Assembly: GCA_019671005.1 (NCBI GenBank)
Contig: CM033745.1
Span: forward strand, 5,317,146 to 5,381,145
From: Hibiscus mutabilis
Taxonomy: Eukaryota > Streptophyta > Magnoliopsida > Malvales > Malvaceae
Direction of reading: 5' to 3'
Length of the DNA: 64,000 nt
The notes below the pieces were generated by a model, which did not search any database, had not been told where the DNA came from, and saw only the letters and a list, made by a program, of their open reading frames with translations. The translations under genes were made by a program, and so were the position numbers. Numbering within the stretch: the stretch's first letter is position 1; each line of letters opens with the position of its first letter. Positions 11,720 to 21,831 of the stretch are shown here, piece by piece.

Positions 11720-13718
11720 TTAGATTTGCATAGTATTGGTCTCTCGTCTGTACCATTCGAGCAAATCGCGTAATCTCTTCTGCCAATAGGTGTCCCCCCC
11801 GGCTGCAGCTTCCTCGAACACATTAATTCTTTCCTTGTAATCCTCCACAACTGCTTCAAGGGATCCGATTCGTGCTCGTAATACACCCACTTCGCGTTCT
11901 CTTTCTTGCAGACTCAGCGAAATTATTCCTACTGGCAAAGACATTCGAAGTGAGTGTTCGACTTCCGCCATCTTTTTCTTTAATTCGTCATTTTGACTTT
12001 GGTTTTGCCTCAAACTTTGAAGAGTGTCATCGTCATTTTTGCATCTCTAACAAATGTTTTTGGCTATTCATGGATTTTCTTTTCCATACGGCGACACTTT
12101 CTCTCTCATGATGAACAGCTTGTTTTCCTTTGCTGACTTCTTGTCTGAATCTTTCTCTCTCTTGATCAATGGCCTTCTTGGCGGACCGTTTTTCTTCCTC
12201 CATAGCCAAACGACAGCTTTCAATCTCTCTCTCGATCGCTTTTTTGTTAATTTCTCGTTCTTCTTCCAACAAACGGATGCCGTTCATTCTTTCTTTTTCC
12301 ACAAATATGAACCGACTCGGCCGCCTTTTGTATTTTTGCCCATAATAGAGGGCATCTTTTTGATAAAGAGTATTCTTGTCATTCAAATCTGCATTTAATT
12401 TCTTCAGTTGCCTAATGATCCCCTCCCGCTCGTCGACTTCTAGGCTTGCCTTATAGAGTTCGCTCGCGTGTTGGGTCTGTTGAATGTCCATTTTCTTTTT
12501 AACTTCCTCGAGCTCATTCCTTAAGATATCGGCTTCGGACGGTACCACCCTTGTAAGCTCCTCGAGTGACACTGTTGGTCCTTGATTAGATTCGGGAATC
12601 ACATTATTAACCCTCAAACGTCTCCAAAGATCGTAATCTGGGGTAGTCATGTGCTCGGTGTCTCCTTCCACCCTGATCCGATAACAATGATCCCAGGCCC
12701 TCATGATGGTCTGAATTTTTCCTTTGAACTCTCATTTGAAAAGAAATTCAGTTTGGCTTAATCCGCGGTATTGGGAATGAATCTGCCGTGATCCGAATCA
12801 AGCGAGACACTAAAAGTGGAGCACAAGCGATCCCTCCATGTAATCCTAACATCATCAGCCAATTGAAGTCACCACAATCAGATAGAAAATAATTGACTTT
12901 ACCGAGCCATGGGACCCTCCATGCTATGTCTTCATCTTGAATGTTCCTGAAGAAATCGGGTCCACATTTTTGTTTTCAAATCTTCTCGCCATTCCTTTGC
13001 TAAGTATTCTCGTAAAGGCGAAAAAACCTTGGAAAGATATCCTGGCGGGACCGCGTGTGTCTTCCACATGTGACTGGATCCATACTTGTAGTAGTAGCTG
13101 TGCGCATCCTCAAAACGTCCTTCTTCATGTTTTCGCTAGCGTTCAAGGAAATGAAAGTCTCGACCAAAATTGCTGGTACCGGGTTTGCTTTCCGTTTTAC
13201 CCGCTCGAACAAATCCGAATGGCTATGTCAATGTTCCCAGTACTGGGAAGATCACCAAGCCATATATTCCTAAAGCGAATAAGTCCATTTTCTTTGCCTC
13301 GTCGGATGTGTCGATATGATGTCCCGAATACTCTCCCATGCAAAGATCGTATTATCTCCTCGGATTTGAAGGAGGCCACTAACCCAATCATCACTCATTC
13401 CCGCAAAGGCTTTGAGTTTCGCAGTGTAATTCTGATTCCTTGAGGCTTCGCGTAGATCCAATCTTCCCGAATATTTTTCTGGTTAAGTAAAGCGATGTAC
13501 TCTTCTACCGTAGGCATCATGTCTTGCCCATTGAAGGTGAAGCGAGAAAAAGCCGGATTCCAAAACGGGACTATAGCTCGGAGTAGGGGCTGGTTAATCC
13601 GAACATATAATAGCTGCGCGATGTCGCCATAACTATCGCTAAATAAGTCTTGTAGCCTTCGGTCCCATCTTTCCCAAATGCTTTGAAGATCCCACAAGTC
13701 GTTACATTGGAGACTCAC
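11720..13718 (-). pseudogene. ORF1 upstream of gag: DUF7745-like domain plus coiled coil
   Basis: The frame 13718-13395 has IWERWDRRLQDLFSDSYGDIA, FWNPAFSRFTFNG and MPTVEEYIALL. This pattern resembles the DUF7745 / plant-mobile-domain-like proteins that ride on gypsy elements. It continues in shifted frames (13461-13000) with RGDNTIFAWESIRDII and MFERVKRKANPVPAIL. The frame 12704-12033 begins AWDHCYRIR and becomes a long charged coiled coil, carried on in 12013-11720. Ogre elements are known for an extra ORF before gag and this fits that place. The function is unknown. The family name comes from memory and needs a profile search. Confidence 0.65.
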
Positions 13719-14483
13719 ATAGGTGTATCCAAATATTACGCGTTAGTTAAGCGATCGTCCCCTTGGATTTTCTGGTTGACTTGACCAATGTCCGATCGAC
13801 AAATTAAGCTCTTCTTTCCTAAGACACCTTTTTTCCATAGTGAAAGACTTTACGATCAGGCAAACCACTTGATCCAAGACCTTTATGCGATGCAAATGCA
13901 ATGATGTATGAGAAAAAGAACAAAAAGCGAAAAGAAAACAAGTCATGCGGATAAAGTAAATAAAATGACAAAAATAAATAGAAATAAACACACAAAACAA
14001 ATCCTATTTATCCCGTCTAAAACCTAAGGTTATCCGCATGGCTCTAACAGGTGGGTTTCTATGTTCTCTACATGCAGTGTTGGTGCTAGGAGGTACCCGA
14101 ATTGTCCTTGCTGTCCCCTACTAAGGGTAGCAAGGCCCCGATCATCACCCATTATAGGCTCCTTTCAACCGGGTTCAATTCGGGGACCCATTCGCTTATG
14201 CCCGTCATTTAAGGAACAATATCCTTACGAAAGCATAAGGTACTCGAGCCCCAAGGTACTTGCTAGGCCCATACGGGAGAACGATATCTCCACGAAAGCA
14301 TTAGCGTTTTCCCCCCACTTAAAAAGACGGGTTTATATGCCATATTTTAAATGCGTTAAAATAAACGCGCAATTATGACCGAATGTTAATTTAATAGTTA
14401 CTTTAATCCAGAATTTCCAATATTAGTAAAGCGGTATTATTTTTTAAAGCTTGACTCTCATTTGTTTTTGAAAAACAAAAATG
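13719..14483 (-). other. Leader between primer site and ORF1
   Basis: This is the untranslated leader of the element on the minus strand. Short open frames on both strands have no recognisable motif. No gene is called. Confidence 0.5.
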
Positions 14484-14501
14484 TCCCCAGCGGAGTCGCC
14501 A
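14484..14501 (-). other. Primer binding site, tRNA-Arg type
   Basis: On the minus strand, two bases after the LTR end CGCTACA, the sequence is TGGCGACTCCGCTGGGGA. Recalled plant tRNA-Arg genes end in CCCCAGTGGAGTCG plus CCA, so this site pairs with that tail with one mismatch. tRNA-Arg priming is a known trait of Ogre-type elements. Confidence 0.8.
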
Positions 14502-14503
14502 TC

Positions 14504-17281
14504 TGTAGCGAATGTCTTGCTAAATAAAAACGATAATATTTTTTTGAAATGTTTTTTTAAAAGTGTTTGTGATATTTAAAAATATTTATTCCGTGGGGTT
14601 TACAAAAAAAACCTTATAAAAATGGAGTCGCCACCGGCCACTTAGGTAGGCCGGACACCACAAAACCAGAGATTCAAAAGACAGGGTTCGGGAGTCGGTT
14701 ACGGATGGGGAAGGATTAGCACCCCCACACCGCCCAAAAAATTGGTACTTTAATAATTACCGCTTTATGAATATTGGATTTTCCGGATTAAAGTGACGAT
14801 TATTTTAAATTTCGGTCATAATTGCGAATATATTTTAAGGGTCCCGTTATCCGAGAATAAACGCCCAACCACTATCACTACGCTTGATACTGGCCCCGTT
14901 TACGCTCGGATAAAAGGACACCGCATTAACAATTTATATATCATATGCAATCTTAGTGGCAAAAATATAAAACATGGTGAAATATTTAAGTGTAGTAAAT
15001 ATTGTCATAACAGAATATTAATCTAACATAGATGATATTCTAGATTAAAACATGCATATACATATTATTCTAAATAATAGATAAAAACAAATATCATATG
15101 TCAAAATAATAAGGCAGGAATAAATATATATATACGAACAAATATTTCAAAAAGACATGTATACTGATACTAAAACATATTTCAACATATACGGGTCAAC
15201 ATGTCGTAAAAAAGGGTAAATATACTAACATGTAGCCCTAAAAAATAAGAAAGCTCACACACATATTAAATACAGAATACACTATGTACGAATCAATTAA
15301 AACATAATATGCTTGATATGAATAACCAGATAAAAAACGAATATCATACTTGACACATATATATACATATAAACATAAAATGAGTCATATACGGGAGACA
15401 TAAAATGAAATAATATCCACATATACGATTATAATTCAACAATAATATTTACAAAGAAAATAGGACTGAAATGAAAGGAAAATGAAAATCAAGTGGCGAA
15501 ATTAAAGAGCAATAACATGTAATTTAGGGACGAAATCGAAAAACAAATAAAACCTACAAAGACCAGAGTTGTAATTATACCAAGGGCGGACTCAAAATGA
15601 AAATTTCAAAAACGCGGGTGATTAAGGGCATAATTTTACCATTCGAAGGCGATCAGTGTAATTTAGTGACTAAATTGTGACCTTTTGGAAACTCGGGGAC
15701 TGGGATCAGATTATACCATGCGGCAAGACAAAAATGAAAATATTGAAAACGCGTGGGATTAAGTGTGTAATTTACCCATTTAGTAAAATAATAACACCTA
15801 TATAACGGCTATTTTCAGGCCGAAACCAAATTTTCCCCATTTTTCATTTCATTCTTCAGTTTCCAAATATCCCACGCTCATCTTTTTCTCTCAAGTGTTC
15901 TTGAGAAGCCCAGAATCCGGCGGCCGGCCGCCATATTCTCACACACCCGCCGCCGCTAACCGGCGCCGGTGGACTCCCGAAATACACCAAAACCTTCCTC
16001 TTGTCGTCCTCAACATGAATCCATGGTTGGATTCAGAGGATCCCCTTTTATTTACCCTAGATCTAAGAAATACGAACCCAAAAATATATTTTCTTTAGGT
16101 CAAAACGAGACCACAAGGGGTCTTCCCTCCCTTTGTTCACCAGGATCTGGCTTGTAGAAGCCGAAAGGCTTGTCACAGAGGAAGGGAAGACCCACGGACA
16201 AAGCCGTAAGACTTCTTTACTTGTTTTCTTTTTATTTTCTTTTTGTACTTCAGATATGCATGCAAGGGAAACAGTTAAGAAAAAAAAAAGGCAAAAATTA
16301 CCACTGGATCGCCTTTCGATTTCTTGACTGGTTACAAGTTTGGTTTTTACAAAACTTTCTATTTTTTGTGTTACTACTCTCTCTTTTTTTTTTTGCCCGC
16401 CTCTCTAAAAAACCCCCGTTACAACAAATTTCCCCCATTTCATATATACCACTATCTCTCGTATTTTGGTTGCAACTTGTATCTTCTTTTCCGGATCGAC
16501 ATTTGCTTGTTATCTTTGGCATAATCAACGCTGGGATCAATATCGGCGCGGTGGCGGTGTGGTCATTTTCGCCAGAGGCGGATGCATTTTCGGCCGTTAG
16601 ATCGATCCGATCTAACGGTCGAGATGGCTTGAAGAACGATCGGCTGGATGAAGCCTCGATCCGATGAAACGGCTTCAGATTTCACCACGTGGAGCACCGC
16701 AATGAGGAGTCGAACGCGCGTGGATCTTACGCGCGCGTGGGATAATAAAGCGTCCGCGCGCGTGGACCACACGCGCGCGTGGCACTCGAACGGTCCATAC
16801 GTGTGAGTACGCGCTGGCGGATATTTTTAACCTTCATTGCATCGTGGCGTTGGATCGGATCTTGATCCAACGGCCCATAGTTACCTCGCATTGTAATTAG
16901 ATAGGATTGAGTTGGGCCAAACGGGCTTTGTAATTGGATTTTTGTAATTGGACTCGGACTTTTTACTTGGGCTTAATATATATATTTAATTTTACATTTA
17001 GTCACCCACTAATAATAATAATTATAACAAATTGTACATGTACATGTACATACGAAAATATATATTTCATATTATACGGTCATTAATTAATAATATTCTA
17101 GTATCCATATGTATAATTAACATGACATCTACATACGCTTATACCCTAGATACATACGTGACATACATACGACCCTAATACGTACACGTAGCTTATACAT
17201 GCACACACCTTATATTAGTAACATTCATATAATAAATATACATGCAATAGTAATACATTTAAGTAAAAATGAGTGATTACA
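14504..17281 (-). repeat. 5' LTR of the Tat/Ogre-like element (complete, 2778 bp)
   Basis: Read on the minus strand, the LTR begins TGTAATCACTC (17281) and ends GACATTCGCTACA (14504), with TG...CA termini. The segment near 14620-14760 (plus-strand GGAGTCGCCACC, then AGCACCCCCACACCG) is shared with the solo LTR at 26872-30002. Its U3 holds CGCG boxes (16710-16785), a CACGTG box near 16687 and two palindromic CCGTTRGATC-type sites (near 16595 and 16852). Confidence 0.93.
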
Positions 17282-17636
17282 ATCAGACGTTTCATCAATC
17301 CCACTGTGTTTTTACAACATTGTCCTAATAGTCGAGATGCATACGAAGAGACTTGTCTTATAGTTTCTCATACAAATTGTTATGTTTGGGACACTAATTC
17401 CTCTGACATTGTTTGAACGCTTGAGAATTATGCTATCAATATTAAAAAACGCAAATATTAATTTTGAAGGAGATAGATTTGGACGTAACGAGAATCGGTG
17501 TTATTTATATTGAATAAAAAAATGTTTTAAAGATTCATTAATTGACCGGTGATAAAAAAAAAGTCATGTTGTTTCATTTTGTGTGAGTCTCAACATTATC
17601 TTTAAAATTTAATAAATACACTTAATAAAAAATCTT
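17282..17636. other. Flank of the gypsy insertion, no gene seen
   Basis: AT-rich DNA with no supported coding frame. It starts with ATCAG, the right-hand candidate target duplication of the gypsy element. Confidence 0.5.
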
Positions 17637-17948
17637 ATGTTATTTAATTTTGGTACCCTTATGTGTACTCATGTTGTTCCATCTTGTTTGGTGTTCAAGC
17701 ACTCTAGTTGGGTAAAATCTCACAAGTTGATTATTGAATCGGATAGTCTGTTGGCTGTCAACTGGGTCCAAAATCCAAGTATCTCTCCGTTAAACTTTGT
17801 GCAGGTAGTCTCGCAATGTAATGCGTTGTGTCTTGAACATGACTCAAAACAGGTGTTTGCGTTCAAAGAATCTAATTGCGCTGCTCACTGTTTGGCGCAA
17901 GAAGGATTAAAAAGTTCTCGACTACACGTTTGGCAGAAGGAGAATTGA
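17637..17948 (+). pseudogene. RNase H-like (RVT_3-type) fragment
   Basis: The 103-residue frame contains LIIESDSLLAVNWVQ, then a run to KESNCAAHCLAQEG. This is the pattern of the plant RNase H-like RVT_3 domain (E-x-D-S-xx-A/V near the middle, then N-xx-A-D/H-xLA near the end). Such domains occur at the 3' end of plant LINE elements and in many dispersed gene fragments. The N-terminal D-G block is missing, so this is a truncated copy. The aspartate expected in the last motif is replaced by histidine (AAHCLA). Probably non-functional. Confidence 0.55.
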
Positions 17949-20900
17949 GATGTTTCGAACACTTCACAAATTCTACTAGTGGCAATGGCTGGAGTGAGTA
18001 TGCTAGTGGTTCATGCTTCTGATCTGAGATCCTTTATTTTTTGGAACTAATCTCGTTGAGGTAGCTGACACAGTCTTGTAATGGTGTCAACTTAGCCAGT
18101 ATCTCTCTTGCATGTTTGAATTTAGTTGTATGGATGGTATCGAGAGAGGTTTTTTAATGAGGTCTATATCAATGTTTTGTATTCTATGATTACCATAATA
18201 AAACCATACTACATTTCTTTTTAAAAAAAATTAATCCTTGAATTTTAAATTTTAAACTCTAAAAATTAAATTATACATTTTAAACATTAATCTCTAACCC
18301 GAAACCCCAACCATATACACTAATTTCAATTTTTTAGTTTAATTTATATTTAATACACGAACAACCTATGATTTTATGCATCAACGAATTATTGAAGGTA
18401 TATTATTAAATTATTAAAAATAAAGTTACTTGATTTTCATTCTAATAACGCGGTTTGATTTAATTCGTTGATTAGAAATAGTTATGTTTTGATTTTTTTA
18501 TAACGTAGCAGAAAAGGTAAATATAGTTATCCTCAATTTAACGATGTTGTTATTGTTCATCGCATTTAAGTTAATTTAACAAAAAATTAAGGGCTAAATG
18601 AGACGTAATAAAATTTTAAGGACTACAAAAACTAAATTGATGAAATTGGGAGGCTAAAAATCATTTGCCAATAATTATCACATCCAAGATAGTTATGAAA
18701 TGCATTTATACTATGAATAATCATATCCACAATCCATCGTTTGGTGACTTCTTTACTCTGGTATTGCAGCCAACTACTAAATTCTACCTGCATCTAAAAT
18801 TCTTATGCTTAATTTACTTAGGGATGTCAAATATAAGGAAGACGGGGATCTGCACATTTCTCCCCATAATAAATCAGGACATGCAGTGCAAAAACACCTT
18901 ACTGCAGATTAATAATTTAGGCCAATTTCTCCACCTTTGGTGATTAATTTAGTAACGATCATAAAAAATTAATAATCTTATATTATTCAGATTCGAGATA
19001 AAATATGAAAAATACTAACATGTGCTTGTTGGGTAGGGAAATGTACAACTTTTCAAAAAAAAAAAACATGTATTTTACTTTCGCGGTTGAAGTATATACG
19101 CAGCGGCTGTAGTACATACGAATCCAACACCCTAGTATGGATGCTAATTAGTGTCGCAGTTTCAACCTTTTTATTATGAATTAACATCATTGAAACCTGT
19201 ACACATTGTTTCCCGCGGTTCAATTAGTTGTCGGGAACCGTGTTCCAAGCTTGTGGGAAAAGTTCTCAAAATATGATTTTAGTTTTAAAATACAGCAAAA
19301 GCAAGCTGGTTTCAGATGGTATACCAAATACAGAAGCCCTGGTTTTTTCTTGAACAGTGTTGCAAAAACCTGGGCTCGTCAAACTAAAAAATCACGACCG
19401 CCAACTTGTGCAAAGATTCTTGGAATGCACTACAACCTTGTACCAAAAACGAACACAAAGCACACATTGTCAAGCTAAAGCTTTCCCTTATTAGTATTGG
19501 GGAAACCCTAATCTTCGCACTAAGCAAAAATCCCCCTCGGACATCTGTTTTTGCTTTCGTGAAACACAAAATTGCAGGTACATTGTTTTGAGCAGTAGAT
19601 TTTTAGGACAAACAAGATAAAAACGTTTGCTTATTAAAATCTAACTTCTCATATATTATATAGGCATGTCCTTTAGCCACAAGGCAAGGTTGTCGGATTA
19701 GATTTAGATATTCTACAAATCCTTGAAGTTCATAAGACTTGTTTTAAAACTATTAGTTTCAAGTTGGTTGGAACATTCTCCAAATTTGTGCCTAATGTCA
19801 AGTTTCTTTTACTTTCTTACTTTCTATACTTTAATTGTTGGGTTTTTTTAATATTAATCTATCACAACTAAACGTACGGAAACATTTAAAATACATATCT
19901 TAACTCGTAAGTAATTTAAAATGAAAGATTTAATCAAAACTGATATTATACGCATTAAAAACATATTAATTTAAATTTAAACTTTTTGTGTACTATATTT
20001 TAATCAATCAAAATATGTATACCTCGAATATTATATACTAATTTTCTTTCAAGTAAAAGATCTAAGATTATTGTGTTACATTAGTGAATCTAAATATTAT
20101 AACTAAGTTTTTAATGCATTGATCCTAATTTTTTTATTGATAGTTTTGATTGAGACTGTGTATGTTATCATCTGAACGTTTGGGTACATTCATGTAATTT
20201 TTTATGTGATGTAAGAGTTGAAATTTGAAGAGTGAACTGGTTTTTTTAGCAAGCAAAACAATGCAGAGGCAAGTAGATCCTAGTAGGTACGGAGCCAAAT
20301 TTTTTGGTTCAATTCGAAACTTGGTCCCTGTTATTTCTAATATTAATTAAACCAAGTAATGTTTTGGTTTAATTTATTTCAGGTCCCGTCAATTTTGAAA
20401 ATAGTTCAATTAACCATTAGCTTCCCTTTTATTTTAAATATCTATTAGATCCCTATCAATTTTCAAATTAAACAAATTAAGGCCTAACCCCGTTTTTCAA
20501 ATTTAAATACTACTCTAGTCCCACCATTTTTTAAGTTAGACAGTTTAACCCCTAATAATTTGTCGTAGTTCAATCTCTAGATTCCAAAATGCACGTGTTT
20601 TTATACAGTGTACTATAGTTGGTAGTTTAGTCGTCGGTGTTTGTAAGGGGAAAAAAATGTGGCGACCAAGATCCAATCGAAGTGAAATCTCGGAAACCCA
20701 ATATCTATCACAAATGGCTGATTCCCCCCATCTTATCTATTTTCTTCATTATGTACATATATGCCCTCTTTGGAGAATTTTTTTTTAAAAAAAGGCATTT
20801 AATGGCCAGAAGAGGTCCACGAAGAGAAGCTGTCAATCTTTAGTTAGCATTAGCTAGACGACGGTAATGTAAATGTAGACAAATTCGATGGATCTAAGAA

Positions 20901-21831
20901 ACAATGATGCTTTGATACTCTCCTTACGATATTTGTCTTTCTTTTTCCCACTATACCCTAATTAGGGTTTAACACAGTTAGTTTATATCCTTTAAAATTT
21001 TAATTGAAGGCAGAGCTAAAAAATTTAAATTACAATATCAAAATTCAAAAAAGTGGTGTCAAGTTTGAATTATGGTGTCAAAATTTTTAAAATAGTATAA
21101 ATATTTCGTTAAACTGATATTAAATTTATATTTTAGAGAATTTTTATATAAAATGTACGCAAGAAATTTGCTTTCTCAAATTTTTGGTGTCAAAAAACAT
21201 CTCATTCTATAATGTGATTTCGACATTGATTTTAATAGAGTATTGTAAAATTAATATTCTAATCTGAGTTCCCATGTTGCAACCTTTAACTATATTGTTG
21301 CTTAATTAATGAAAAATCAATCCGAAACCACATGGTTTCAAGTTTCAACAAATTGCAATTAGAAAATGAGAAAAATGGATTTGAATTCTCAAGCAAGTAC
21401 TACAAATTAAGAGGCATGTAAGTGTGGAGAGGGGACCCTATAAAAGGATGAAAATCAAAGGCAATAAGATTATAGCAAAGGAGTGTGGATAAAACGTGAG
21501 TTCCATCAGCCAATCATATTTCAGAAAACAAAATCAGAATCCTCTCTTTTTCAGTCCCCCAATCCCATCCACCAATCCTCCATTTTTATATCATAAGTTA
21601 ATCACTCCGAATTTCCCACTTTTTCCCCAAACACCAAGCTTGAATTGACCCGACCCGTCCTTGCTGATTTTCTGCCTATAATTTCATACCCATTAAACTA
21701 TCCACCCCTTACCCTGAAACCTTCTCATTCTTTTTCCTGGGGGGAAAATACCCATTTAAGTTCACGATCTGCTTCTACCTTTAATTTGGGTTTTCGGGTC
21801 GTGAGCTTTCAGTTTTTGTTTAATCAAACCC
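17949..21831. other. Intergenic, AT-rich; HEMA upstream region at the right end
   Basis: No convincing coding frame or repeat boundary. Short frames near 19206-19591 and 20637-20843 have no recognisable motif. The last 250 bp form the HEMA 5' leader and core promoter area. Confidence 0.5.
21439..21445 (+). promoter_or_regulatory. Candidate TATA box upstream of HEMA
   Basis: TATAAAA stands about 390 bp before the HEMA start codon. A weaker TATATC lies near 21587. Neither the transcription start nor the use of either box can be shown from sequence alone. Confidence 0.3.

Larger units (their letters stand above)
1..17281 (-). mobile_element. Tat/Ogre-like Ty3/gypsy LTR retrotransposon, left end cut by the window
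   Basis: Two long direct repeats (1-2291 and 14504-17281) flank an internal region whose coding frames all lie on the minus strand. In minus-strand order the parts are 5' LTR, primer binding site, ORF1, gag, protease, reverse transcriptase, RNase H, a second RNase H, integrase, a repeat-rich 3' region, polypurine tract and 3' LTR. Position 1 matches position 14985 of the right LTR, so about 480 bp of the left LTR lie outside the window and the full element is about 17.8 kb. The size, tRNA-Arg-type primer site, extra ORF before gag and archaeal-type RNase H are known marks of the Tat/Ogre lineage. The frames are broken by many small shifts, so no intact polyprotein is visible. The 5 bp after the right end are ATCAG, the expected target duplication. 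Confidence 0.93.

Noticed and set aside
19206..19591. Overlapping frames of 61-90 codons
   Set aside because: No motif, no conservation signal visible, intergenic context.
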